From JASFWK01 sp050049355 (GTDB lineage: Bacteria > Chloroflexota > Anaerolineae > B4-G1 > DUEL01): a stretch of DNA of 43,362 nt. Below are positions 16,677 to 23,132 of the stretch, piece after piece (the first letter of the stretch is position 1; each line of letters begins with the position of its first letter). A model generated the notes under the pieces. It saw nothing but the letters and a program-made list of their open reading frames with translations. It had not been told where the DNA came from and ran no database searches. The translations under genes and the position numbers were made by a program. The stretch is taken from positions 1-43,362 of the forward strand of contig JASFWK010000008.1 in assembly GCA_050049355.1 (NCBI GenBank), written 5' to 3'.

Positions 16677-16682
16677 TCCAAT
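16677..16682 (-). promoter_or_regulatory. ATTGGA box at the pdxS start site, candidate PdxR operator
   Basis: ATTGGA followed by GTGACAGG lies just after the -10 of pdxS. The regulator gene promoter has ATTGGATCAGG at nearly the same position relative to its -10, which suggests a shared protein-binding site. Confidence 0.45.
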
Positions 16683-16687
16683 TTCCT

Positions 16688-16716
16688 ATTCTACCGCTGT
16701 TTGCCCGAACCGTCAA
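16688..16716 (-). promoter_or_regulatory. Sigma70 promoter of pdxS
   Basis: On the minus strand TTGACG (16716-16711), a 17-base spacer and TAGAAT (16693-16688). Each box differs from consensus at one position. An ATTGGA box (16682-16677) starts five bases downstream of the -10. Confidence 0.8.
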
Positions 16717-16794
16717 AGAGATCGCCCCCTCGGCGGCTCTCAGGCGACACACTACACAAGAGACTTATATGCTATCCACCTCCTCTCCATACCG

Positions 16795-18300
16795 TCACAC
16801 GATCGGGCTGGCAGCCACTCGCTTGCCCGACTCGTCCGCTGGCCTGCGCAGCTGCCCCAAAGCACTGGCTATGGTCGTGATGCCCCGTTCAATGGCCTCC
16901 CGGTCTGGCATGCTGAAGTTGAGCCGGCAGACGCTGCGGGGGCCATCGCCGGGATACATCAGTGAACCGGGCAAGAAGACAACGCCACGTTGACCTGTCT
17001 CGGCCAGCAGGTCATGGGCATCGATCTGCTCAGGCAGGCGCAGCCAGAGAAAGATCCCTCCCGCCGGCACCGTCCAGCGCAGATCGAGCGTTCGCTGGCG
17101 CTGAAGCGCTGCATCCATGACCTGGCACTTGGCAGCATAGGTGGCGCGCGCCAGGGCAATCTGCTCCTCCAGCCACCCCCTTCGCGCGAACTCGACCACC
17201 AGATGCTGACCAACCGTGTTCGGCAGCAGATCCGTGGCCTGGTTCAGCAGAGTGACCTGCTCGACAACCGGGCGGGAGGCCGCCAACCAGCCCACCCGCA
17301 GGCCCGGGGCCAGATTCTTGGAGAACGTGCTCAGGTAGAGAACGTGGCCGTGGCGGTCGAGGGCCTTGAGCGGAGGGGGAGGCGGCTCGCGGAAGTAGAG
17401 ATCGCCAAAGGGATCGTCCTCCACGATGGGAACCTGGTACTGCTGGGCCAGAGCCAGGAGACGCTCTCGCCGTTCCAGGCTCATTGTTGCGCCAGTGGGG
17501 TTCTGATATGTAGGCACGGTGTAGATGAACCGAGGACGGTAGCGAGCAAGCAGGAATTCCGCCCGCTCAACGCTCATTCCATCCTTATCCACCGGCACGC
17601 CAATGAGGCGCACGCCCCAGGCTTGAAAGGACTGCAGCGCACCGAAGTACGTGGGAGTCTCCACAAGCACCGTGTCACCCGGCTCAGCCAACAGGCGAAC
17701 CAAGAGGTCCAGCCCGTGCTGAGAGCCGTTTACCACAGCTATTCCCTCCGGGATCACCGTCACCTCACGCTCGCGCATGCGTGCCGCAATCACCTCATGC
17801 AGCTCCAGCGTTCCCTGCACCGGGCACACTCCCACGGCAGCCACCCCCAACCGGCCAAGGACCGCATCCCAAGCTTGTTGGAGTCTCTCCTGCGAGATCA
17901 GCGCCGGGTCGGGCAAGCCGAGGGCCAAGGAGACAACATCCGGGCGCGTGCTGAGGCGACGCAACGTGAGCAACTCTGAGGCCCGGGCGTGGCGGGCGAG
18001 ACGACGGCCCAGGCCGCTGAAGTGCACTGGCCAGGAGATAGGCTGCGCCTCCGCATGCGCGCCTCGGTCGACGACCGTGGTACCTCGACCCACGTGGCTA
18101 TCCACCAACCCCTCGGCCTCGAGTTCATCGTAGGCATTCACCACCGTCGTCCTGGAGACTCCCAGCAGGCGGGCCAGTGTTCGCTGCGCTGGCAGTCGCT
18201 CGCCAGCCGGAAGGTGGCCACGCAAGATCCGCTCCCGCAGTTGGTTTCGGATCTGCAGATACATCGGCGTTTTGCTCTCTGAATCCAGCTGCAGATGCAT
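16795..18300 (-). CDS. MocR-type (GntR/aminotransferase) regulator, PdxR-like
   Basis: 501 residues from ATG 18300, preceded by GAGGAGG. The N-terminal 75 residues are a GntR winged helix (PMYLQIRNQLRERI, LPAQRTLARLLGVSRTTVVNAYDEL, HVGRGT). The remainder is a fold-type I aminotransferase domain that would bind pyridoxal phosphate, with the cofactor Lys expected in STFSKNLAPGLRVGW. PdxR members of this family sense pyridoxal phosphate and switch pdxST. Its place directly upstream of pdxS on the same strand and the shared ATTGGA boxes support that role. It could still be another MocR subgroup. Confidence 0.9.
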   Translation of the reverse strand: MHLQLDSESKTPMYLQIRNQLRERILRGHLPAGERLPAQRTLARLLGVSRTTVVNAYDELEAEGLVDSHVGRGTTVVDRGAHAEAQPISWPVHFSGLGRRLARHARASELLTLRRLSTRPDVVSLALGLPDPALISQERLQQAWDAVLGRLGVAAVGVCPVQGTLELHEVIAARMREREVTVIPEGIAVVNGSQHGLDLLVRLLAEPGDTVLVETPTYFGALQSFQAWGVRLIGVPVDKDGMSVERAEFLLARYRPRFIYTVPTYQNPTGATMSLERRERLLALAQQYQVPIVEDDPFGDLYFREPPPPPLKALDRHGHVLYLSTFSKNLAPGLRVGWLAASRPVVEQVTLLNQATDLLPNTVGQHLVVEFARRGWLEEQIALARATYAAKCQVMDAALQRQRTLDLRWTVPAGGIFLWLRLPEQIDAHDLLAETGQRGVVFLPGSLMYPGDGPRSVCRLNFSMPDREAIERGITTIASALGQLRRPADESGKRVAASPIV

Positions 18301-18319
18301 GCCATCCCTCCTCAAATGG

Positions 18320-18394
18320 CCTGATCCAATTACATTATACAGGCCTCCAGAGGGGCTGTAAAGGGCCAATTGGACCAGTGCAAGCCAGTCCAAT
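18320..18394 (-). promoter_or_regulatory. Autoregulated promoter and operator of the PdxR-like gene
   Basis: The promoter on the minus strand is TTTACA (18362-18357), 17 bases, TATAAT (18339-18334). Three ATTGGA-type boxes surround it. One overlaps the start site (18330-18320, minus: ATTGGATCAGG). Two upstream of the -35 face each other (18369-18378 ATTGGACCAG on plus, 18394-18385 ATTGGACTGG on minus) as an inverted repeat with 7-bp perfect arms. This fits binding and self-control by a dimeric MocR protein. Confidence 0.75.
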
Positions 18395-18602
18395 CGGGCC
18401 AGCAATCGCTTGAGCCAGGGACTCGCGTGCGGTCAGCTCGATGCTTATGCCCTCGCCTCCTCCAGCCTGTCCTTCTTCCTGCCTGAGCGCAAGTGCCGCC
18501 AGGGAGATGGCGCGTGGACGGTGCGTGCCCTGCCAACCGACGCTGGCCACCCGCCTCCTGTGTCAAACCCAGGGAGAAGAGGGGCAAGGGAGGTACGGGC
18601 AC

Positions 18603-18631
18603 TTGACAAGGTGCCACCCTTGCTGTATACT
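18603..18631 (+). promoter_or_regulatory. Near-consensus promoter of the thiol-redox operon
   Basis: TTGACA (18603-18608, perfect), a 17-base spacer and TATACT (18626-18631). It drives the operon that begins with the FmdB-type gene at 18669. The strength suggests the operon needs repression. Confidence 0.88.
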
Positions 18632-18649
18632 ATACCCTAGTAGTGTATA
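18631..18649 (+). promoter_or_regulatory. Candidate CsoR/CstR operator over the start site
   Basis: Inverted repeat ATACCC-TAGTA-GTGTAT (18632-18648) with one mismatch, extended by an outer T/A pair. CsoR-family operators typically look like TACCC...GGGTA. It abuts the -10 and covers the expected start near 18638, a repressor position. Confidence 0.6.
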
Positions 18650-18668
18650 TGACGGGCGGAGGAGACAG

Positions 18669-18863
18669 ATGCCAGTTTACGAATACCGTTGCTCGAAATG
18701 CGGCGAGCAATTCGATAAGCTCGTCCGCTCCCTTTCGACCCAGCAGAACGTGGAGTGTCCTCACTGCGGAAGCGAGGACCTAAAGAAGGTGATCTCCCTC
18801 TTTGGCGTGGGTGGTACGACCACGTCGGCGCGGGACGCCTCGTGCTCCACGGGATCGGTCTGA
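18669..18863 (+). CDS. Short FmdB-type zinc ribbon protein
   Basis: 64 residues. ATG 18669 has GGAGG (18657-18661) upstream. It opens with MPVYEYRCSKCGEQF and has a second pair CPHCG, forming a four-Cys zinc ribbon. A short Ser/Thr-rich tail follows, ending with a further Cys (ASCSTGSV). FmdB-like proteins are common and uncharacterised; as the first gene of this operon it may take part in thiol or metal handling. It is a smaller relative of the protein at 12044. Confidence 0.88.
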   Translation: MPVYEYRCSKCGEQFDKLVRSLSTQQNVECPHCGSEDLKKVISLFGVGGTTTSARDASCSTGSV

Positions 18864-18902
18864 GGGGTTTCGTAGAGGGCCGTGAGCCCTCGAAGGACAA
18901 GA

Positions 18903-19175
18903 ATGATGATGGCGATTCAGGATCCAGAGGTGAAAGCAGACCTGCTGCGTCGTCTGCGGCGGATAGAAGGTCAAGCCCGTGGGGTCGCCCGGATGATCGA
19001 TGAGGGGCGAGATTGTCAGGAGGTGCTGCAACAGCTGGCCGCCATTCGCGCGGCCGCCCAGCGTGCTAGCCTGCAGCTGATGCGGTCCTTCGCCATCGAA
19101 TGTATCCAAACCTCCGAAAGTCCCCCTGAGGAGGTGGTGGAGACACTGATCAAGACACTCTCCCGCGGCTCCTAG
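18903..19175 (+). CDS. CsoR/FrmR-family repressor, persulfide-sensor (CstR-like) type
   Basis: 90 residues from ATG 18903, with AAGGA five bases upstream. The all-helical DUF156 signature is clear: LLRRLRRIEGQARGVARMID, the DCQEVLQQLAAIRAA helix and IECIQT. Cys38 and Cys67 are 29 residues apart, exactly the spacing of the sensing cysteines of CsoR (36/65) and CstR (31/60). The copper-binding His of CsoR, four residues before the second Cys, is Phe63 here. This removes the metal site and leaves a dithiol, as in persulfide-sensing CstR. It probably represses its own operon through the inverted repeat at 18632-18648 and lets go when its cysteines are crosslinked by sulfane sulfur or oxidation. 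Confidence 0.88.
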   Translation: MMMAIQDPEVKADLLRRLRRIEGQARGVARMIDEGRDCQEVLQQLAAIRAAAQRASLQLMRSFAIECIQTSESPPEEVVETLIKTLSRGS

Positions 19176-19221
19176 CGGCCGCAGGAGTTCTATTCCGATA
19201 TCGATTCAGGAGGTCAACGAA

Positions 19222-19875
19222 ATGCCAATTCTGAACGAACAGGTTCGCAAGGAAGCCAAGCGTCTGCTTGATGAGATACCCAATCCAATCCGGCTGGTGA
19301 TGTTCACCCAGGAGTTCGAGTGCGAATACTGCGCCGAGACCCGCCAGTTGGTTGAGGAGATTGGAGAACTGTCCGAGCAGGTTGAGGTCGAGGTGTACGA
19401 TTTCGCCGAGGACAAGGATAAGGCTGAAGATATGGGGATCGACAAGATCCCAGCCATCGCCATCATCGGCGCGGAAGACTACGGCGTACGCTTCTACGGC
19501 ATTCCCACGGGCTATGAGTTTAGCTCCTTGATGCAGGCTATGCAGAGTGTGGCAGCAGGGGAGCCAGAACTGAGCGAAGAGACAAAGAAGGCACTGGCAG
19601 AGTTGGAAGAGCCAGTCCACATACAGGTCTTCGTCACCCCTACCTGCCCCTACTGCCCTCAGTCGGTGGTGCTGGGGCACCAGATGGCCATCGCCAGCCC
19701 GATGGTAGGAGCGGACATGGTGGAGGCGACGGAGTTCCCAGAGCTAGCGGTTGAGTATCAGGTGATGGGTGTGCCGCGCACGGTAATCAACGAGACAATC
19801 CACATTGAGGGTGCGGCGCCAGAGGCGAGGGTCTTGGCGAAACTCCAGGAGGCACTGACGGGTGCGGAGGAGTGA
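19222..19875 (+). CDS. Protein disulfide oxidoreductase with two thioredoxin folds
   Basis: 217 residues, ATG 19222 with a GGAGG site. It consists of two thioredoxin-like units: the first (about 5-110) with active site CEYC (34-37) and cis-Pro segment DKIPAIAI, the second (about 130-215) with CPYC (142-145) and GVPRTVI. This is the architecture of archaeal and thermophile protein disulfide oxidoreductases and of the AhpF N-terminal domain. It would reduce or exchange disulfides in the cytoplasm, accepting electrons from the reductase encoded next. The stop overlaps the start region of the trxB-type gene. Confidence 0.93.
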   Translation: MPILNEQVRKEAKRLLDEIPNPIRLVMFTQEFECEYCAETRQLVEEIGELSEQVEVEVYDFAEDKDKAEDMGIDKIPAIAIIGAEDYGVRFYGIPTGYEFSSLMQAMQSVAAGEPELSEETKKALAELEEPVHIQVFVTPTCPYCPQSVVLGHQMAIASPMVGADMVEATEFPELAVEYQVMGVPRTVINETIHIEGAAPEARVLAKLQEALTGAEE

Positions 19876-19877
19876 CC

Positions 19878-20840
19878 GTGACGCCGACAGTAGAACCGGA
19901 GTCTGAAGAGAGCACCGGGGATGAATTCCCTCTATACAATGTCATTATCATCGGTGCAGGGCCAGCCGGGCTGACGGCCGCAATCTACGCCGCCCGCGCC
20001 CGGCTCAGCACCCTGGTACTGGCAGGCTCCCTCCCTGGCGGACAGCCCATAAATACAGACGTGGTGGAGAACTTCCCCGGCTTCCCCGACGAGATCAAAG
20101 GAGCAGAGCTCGCACAACGCTTCCAGAACCAAGCTGAGCATTTCGGCGCCCAGATCGCGATGGAGTCTGCTACCGAGGTCGAGCTCTCCGCCCCACCCTT
20201 TACCATTCGCACGGACACGGGCGGATACAAGGCCCAGGCGGTGATTATCGCCACTGGGGCCATCCCGCGCCGCTTGGGAGTACCCGGTGAGGAGGAATTT
20301 CTGGGACGCGGAGTGTCCACCTGCGCTGTGTGCGATGGGTTCTTCTACCAAGAAAAGCGTGTCGCGGTGGTTGGTGGAGGCGACAGTGCCATTGTCGAAG
20401 CCATCTACCTGACCAAGTTCGCCCGCGAGGTTGTGGTCATCCACCGGCGCGATCAACTGCGAGCGACGAAGATCTACCAGGAGCAAATCTCTGCAAACCC
20501 GAAGATCCGGCTCGAGTGGGATTCCGTGGTGAAGGAGATCGTGGGGGATCAAACCGTGACAGGGGTGCGGGTGCGCAACGTGAAGACCGACGAAACCAAA
20601 GTAATCAAGGTCGATGGCGTTTTCGTCTACATCGGTGTGGACCCGCAGACAGAGATGTTCGCCGGTCAGCTAGAGCGGGACGAGCAGGGCTACATTGTCT
20701 CCGACCGTCGGCAGCACACCAGCGTACCGGGGGTCTTCGTGGCCGGCGATGTGCAGGACCCTCGCTACCGCCAATTGGTGGTCGCCGCCGGCACTGGCGC
20801 CATCGCGGCAATGGAGGCGGAGTGGTTCCTGGGTGAGTAG
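19878..20840 (+). CDS. trxB: NADPH-dependent thioredoxin reductase
   Basis: 320 residues. The GTG at 19878 is preferred because GGAGG (19866-19870) sits seven bases upstream; an earlier GTG at 19872 overlaps the previous stop. The FAD motif is IIIGAGPAGLTAA, the redox pair is CAVC (149/152 from this start), the NADPH motif is VAVVGGGDSAIVEA and the phosphate-binding site is HRRDQLRA. All parts of a classic low-molecular-weight thioredoxin reductase are present. The likely partner is the disulfide oxidoreductase encoded immediately upstream. Confidence 0.95.
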   Translation: MTPTVEPESEESTGDEFPLYNVIIIGAGPAGLTAAIYAARARLSTLVLAGSLPGGQPINTDVVENFPGFPDEIKGAELAQRFQNQAEHFGAQIAMESATEVELSAPPFTIRTDTGGYKAQAVIIATGAIPRRLGVPGEEEFLGRGVSTCAVCDGFFYQEKRVAVVGGGDSAIVEAIYLTKFAREVVVIHRRDQLRATKIYQEQISANPKIRLEWDSVVKEIVGDQTVTGVRVRNVKTDETKVIKVDGVFVYIGVDPQTEMFAGQLERDEQGYIVSDRRQHTSVPGVFVAGDVQDPRYRQLVVAAGTGAIAAMEAEWFLGE

Positions 20841-20858
20841 TCCAAAGCAGAGGGCCAA

Positions 20859-21827
20859 ATGAGCATGAGTCTTCTTCCTGGCGAGTCGGAAGCCTACGAT
20901 GTCATTGTCATCGGCGGCGGACCGGCGGGAGCCACAGCGGCGCTGTACGCGGCGCGTGCTGGGCTCCGCACGCTGGTGGTGGACAAAGGACTGACCGCCG
21001 GCGCCCTGGGTATGGCTGCCAAGATCGCCAACTACCCCGGCATCTCCGGTCCAATCAGCGGCGCAGACCTGGCGCGCCGCATCCGCGATCAGGCCGCGTC
21101 TTTCGGCGCGGAGTTCGTCAAAGATAGGGTTCTGCGTGCAGACCTGCAGGGCGAGTCCAGGCAGGTCTGGAGCGGCGAAGGAATGCACCAGGGTCGAACG
21201 GTGATCATCGCTACGGGCGCAATGGGGAGAACGAAGCAGCTCCCTGGTGAGAAGCGCCTACTGGGACGAGGCGTCAGTCACTGTGCCACCTGCGACGCCG
21301 CCTTCTTCCGCGATCAACAGGTAGCGGTGGCCGGCAACAACGACGAGGCGGTGGAAGAGACGTTGACGCTGGCCCGCTTCGCCTCGGAGGTTCACTTCCT
21401 CAGCCCCACCTCCGACCTGCGGGCCTCTGGAGAGTTGGTGGACGAGTTGATAGCCCATCCGAAAGTGACCCTCCACCCGGCCACGCGAATACGCGAGATC
21501 GAGGGAGAGGAGCAGGTCGAGGCTGTGCGAGTTTCTTCTCAGGGTAAGGAGACGACCATCCCGGTCAGGGGGGCCTTCATCTACCTCCAGGGTAATGTGC
21601 CTATCACCGATTTCGTTGGCGAACAGCTGCCCACCAGAGAGGATGGATGCCTGATAGTCGACGAGGACTTCCAGACGGCGATCCCAGGCGTCTTTGCAGT
21701 GGGAGACGTATTGTGCCATCACACGAAGCAGGCTGTGGTCTCAGCAGCCGAGGGAGCGCAGGCAGCTTTGGCCGCAGACCGCTATCTACGCGGTCGAGAG
21801 AAGCTGCGGCCGGACTGGGCGCATTGA
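20859..21827 (+). CDS. Thioredoxin-reductase-like flavoprotein without NADPH motifs (FFTR candidate)
   Basis: 322 residues. The FAD motif VIVIGGGPAGATAA and redox pair CATC (142/145) are intact, and the C-terminal FAD motif GVFAVGDV is present. The NADPH-binding GGGxSA is replaced by AGNNDEAVEE (about 158-167), and the HRRxxxR phosphate clamp by SPTSDLRA. This pattern is that of flavoproteins that cannot use NADPH, such as the ferredoxin-dependent flavin thioredoxin reductase of Clostridium. A ferredoxin gene follows 21 bases later. The inference is that ferredoxin reduces this enzyme, which reduces the same disulfide partner as TrxB. A deazaflavin or other donor is possible. Confidence 0.85.
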   Translation: MSMSLLPGESEAYDVIVIGGGPAGATAALYAARAGLRTLVVDKGLTAGALGMAAKIANYPGISGPISGADLARRIRDQAASFGAEFVKDRVLRADLQGESRQVWSGEGMHQGRTVIIATGAMGRTKQLPGEKRLLGRGVSHCATCDAAFFRDQQVAVAGNNDEAVEETLTLARFASEVHFLSPTSDLRASGELVDELIAHPKVTLHPATRIREIEGEEQVEAVRVSSQGKETTIPVRGAFIYLQGNVPITDFVGEQLPTREDGCLIVDEDFQTAIPGVFAVGDVLCHHTKQAVVSAAEGAQAALAADRYLRGREKLRPDWAH

Positions 21828-21848
21828 TCTTGGGGCCAAGAAGAGACG

Positions 21849-22055
21849 ATGCTCATTCATTCACCCCCGACGAGAATCCCCCACATAGATGGTGAGAAAT
21901 GCCAGGCGTGTCAAAGATGCCAGGCACGGAAGGCGTGCAGAGTCAAAGCCATCCTCGCCTTGGATCCAGGTGAAACGCCGTTCATCGCTGGCAATCTCTG
22001 CCAGGGATGCAAGGTCTGCTTGGCCGCGTGCCCATTTGGGGCTATCGCGGTCTAG
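21849..22055 (+). CDS. Two-cluster (2[4Fe-4S]) ferredoxin
   Basis: 68 residues with eight cysteines in two sets: Cys18, 21, 24 and 30 (C-x2-C-x2-C-x5-C) and Cys51, 54, 57 and 61 (C-x2-C-x2-C-x3-CP). The second set is canonical; the first has a longer last gap, so its cluster may have unusual properties. It carries single electrons in the cytoplasm. It sits between the NADPH-motif-less reductase and the DUF4177-like gene and is the obvious candidate donor for that reductase. Confidence 0.88.
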   Translation: MLIHSPPTRIPHIDGEKCQACQRCQARKACRVKAILALDPGETPFIAGNLCQGCKVCLAACPFGAIAV

Positions 22056-22063
22056 GAGGAGCT

Positions 22064-22318
22064 ATGGACAACTGGACTCACCAGATCACCGTTCACGCTG
22101 CCGCTGACATTCTGGACACACTTCGGGAACCCGCTCCGCCAGTTCCGCCGACGATCTACTGTGACGACGAAGGAGCCTGCTACTTCGATGCCGGTCCCAA
22201 CCCCTTCACTCAAGCCATCGAGCAACTGCTGGACGAGGTCGGAGAGGAGGGCTGGGAACTGGTGCAGGTCCTCTTCCGCCCGCAGCAGATGATCTGCTTC
22301 TGGAAACGACCGCGCTGA
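22064..22318 (+). CDS. Small DUF4177-like protein, last gene of the redox operon
   Basis: 84 residues. ATG 22064 with AGGAGG close upstream, eight bases after the ferredoxin stop. The C-terminal half (QLLDEVGEEGWELVQVLF, FWKRP) has the GWELV pattern of DUF4177 proteins. Two cysteines occur near the middle (IYCDDEGACYF) and one near the end, which could make it a thiol substrate. The function is unknown. Confidence 0.7.
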   Translation: MDNWTHQITVHAAADILDTLREPAPPVPPTIYCDDEGACYFDAGPNPFTQAIEQLLDEVGEEGWELVQVLFRPQQMICFWKRPR

Positions 22319-22530
22319 GTAGAGCGGACCCAACGCAAGATCGGCGGCGACAGCTGGGGGATCTGAGATGGGCGCGGTTTCGACCTGAGGGTGCTCAGCC
22401 CCCTCATTCAGGACCTTTCGCGTTTGTTATCAGATCAGACCATGTATCGACGAATGGTCACCCGTGCCCTCTTCAGCGCTCTCTCGGGAGCCTGGAGGGC
22501 GGCCGCCGCTGGAGATCAAAGGAGATAGAA

Positions 22531-22863
22531 ATGCTAAGCCGAGACTACCGCGAGGTATCAGAGGAGCAAGCCGGCGAGGGAATCACCATTCGCTGGGTGA
22601 TCGGAAAGCCCGAAGGAGCACCCAACTTCGCAATGCGGGTGATTGAGTTTCAGCCTGGGGCCATTTTCGAGACCCATCAACACCCCTACGAGCACGAGAT
22701 TTTCGTACTGGAGGGAGAGGGAATAGTGGAAGGCGTAGAGGGAGAGGCGCCTATGCGCCCCGGCGCGGTCCTCTACGTTCCTCCCGACGAGCCCCATGGC
22801 TATCGGAATACCGGTCAAGGGGCGCTGCGCTTCATCTGTGTGATTCCGCACTCAGAGGAGTGA
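22531..22863 (+). CDS. Single-domain cupin protein
   Basis: 110 residues. ATG 22531 with AAAGGAG upstream. The cupin motif 1 reads PGAIFETHQHPYEHEIFVLEG and motif 2 reads RPGAVLYVPPDEPHGYRN, giving the usual three His and one Glu metal site. Small cupins of this type bind a metal and act as sensors, isomerases or dioxygenases; the substrate cannot be read from the sequence. The stop overlaps the start of the next small gene by four bases (GTGA), so both are translated together. It lies 212 bases after the redox operon, so cotranscription with it is uncertain. Confidence 0.9.
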   Translation: MLSRDYREVSEEQAGEGITIRWVIGKPEGAPNFAMRVIEFQPGAIFETHQHPYEHEIFVLEGEGIVEGVEGEAPMRPGAVLYVPPDEPHGYRNTGQGALRFICVIPHSEE

Positions 22864-23069
22864 GCGACAGTACGGCACCACGGATCACGGAGTTGGAGGA
22901 GCGCATCGCCGACCTTGAAGCCCGCCTCCCCAAGCACTCGATTCCCCCCGCTATGCTCATGGAGCTGGAGGAACTTCAGGAGGCCCTGAGACTGACGCGG
23001 GCGGAAGCGTCGCAGGCGCACAGCAGTGGCCATAATCTGAGGGCAAGAAACCCGAATAGGAAGAGATAG
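22860..23069 (+). CDS. Small coiled-coil protein, unknown function
   Basis: 69 residues, start GTG 22860 overlapping the cupin stop. Residues 8-50 form a heptad-like amphipathic helix (ITELEERIADLEARLPKHS, then MELEELQEALRLTRAEA) with a Pro break near KHSIPP, followed by a polar tail with His and Arg. It is probably a cytoplasmic dimer. No family is recognised with confidence. The strict overlap with the cupin gene supports it being real. Confidence 0.65.
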   Translation: MSDSTAPRITELEERIADLEARLPKHSIPPAMLMELEELQEALRLTRAEASQAHSSGHNLRARNPNRKR

Positions 23070-23076
23070 AATGACA

Positions 23077-23106
23077 AGCAGGGGCGGCCAATAGGTCGCC
23101 CCTGCT
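23077..23106. terminator. Hairpin between converging genes
   Basis: A 13-bp GC-rich stem (23077-23089 with 23094-23106, one G-T pair, loop AATA) lies between the small coiled-coil gene and leuS, which converge. On the minus strand it is followed by TTGTCATTCT, moderately T-rich, so it fits best as the leuS terminator. Confidence 0.7.
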
Positions 23107-23132
23107 GTCTGCAGCCGACCGGGCCCGGGGAT

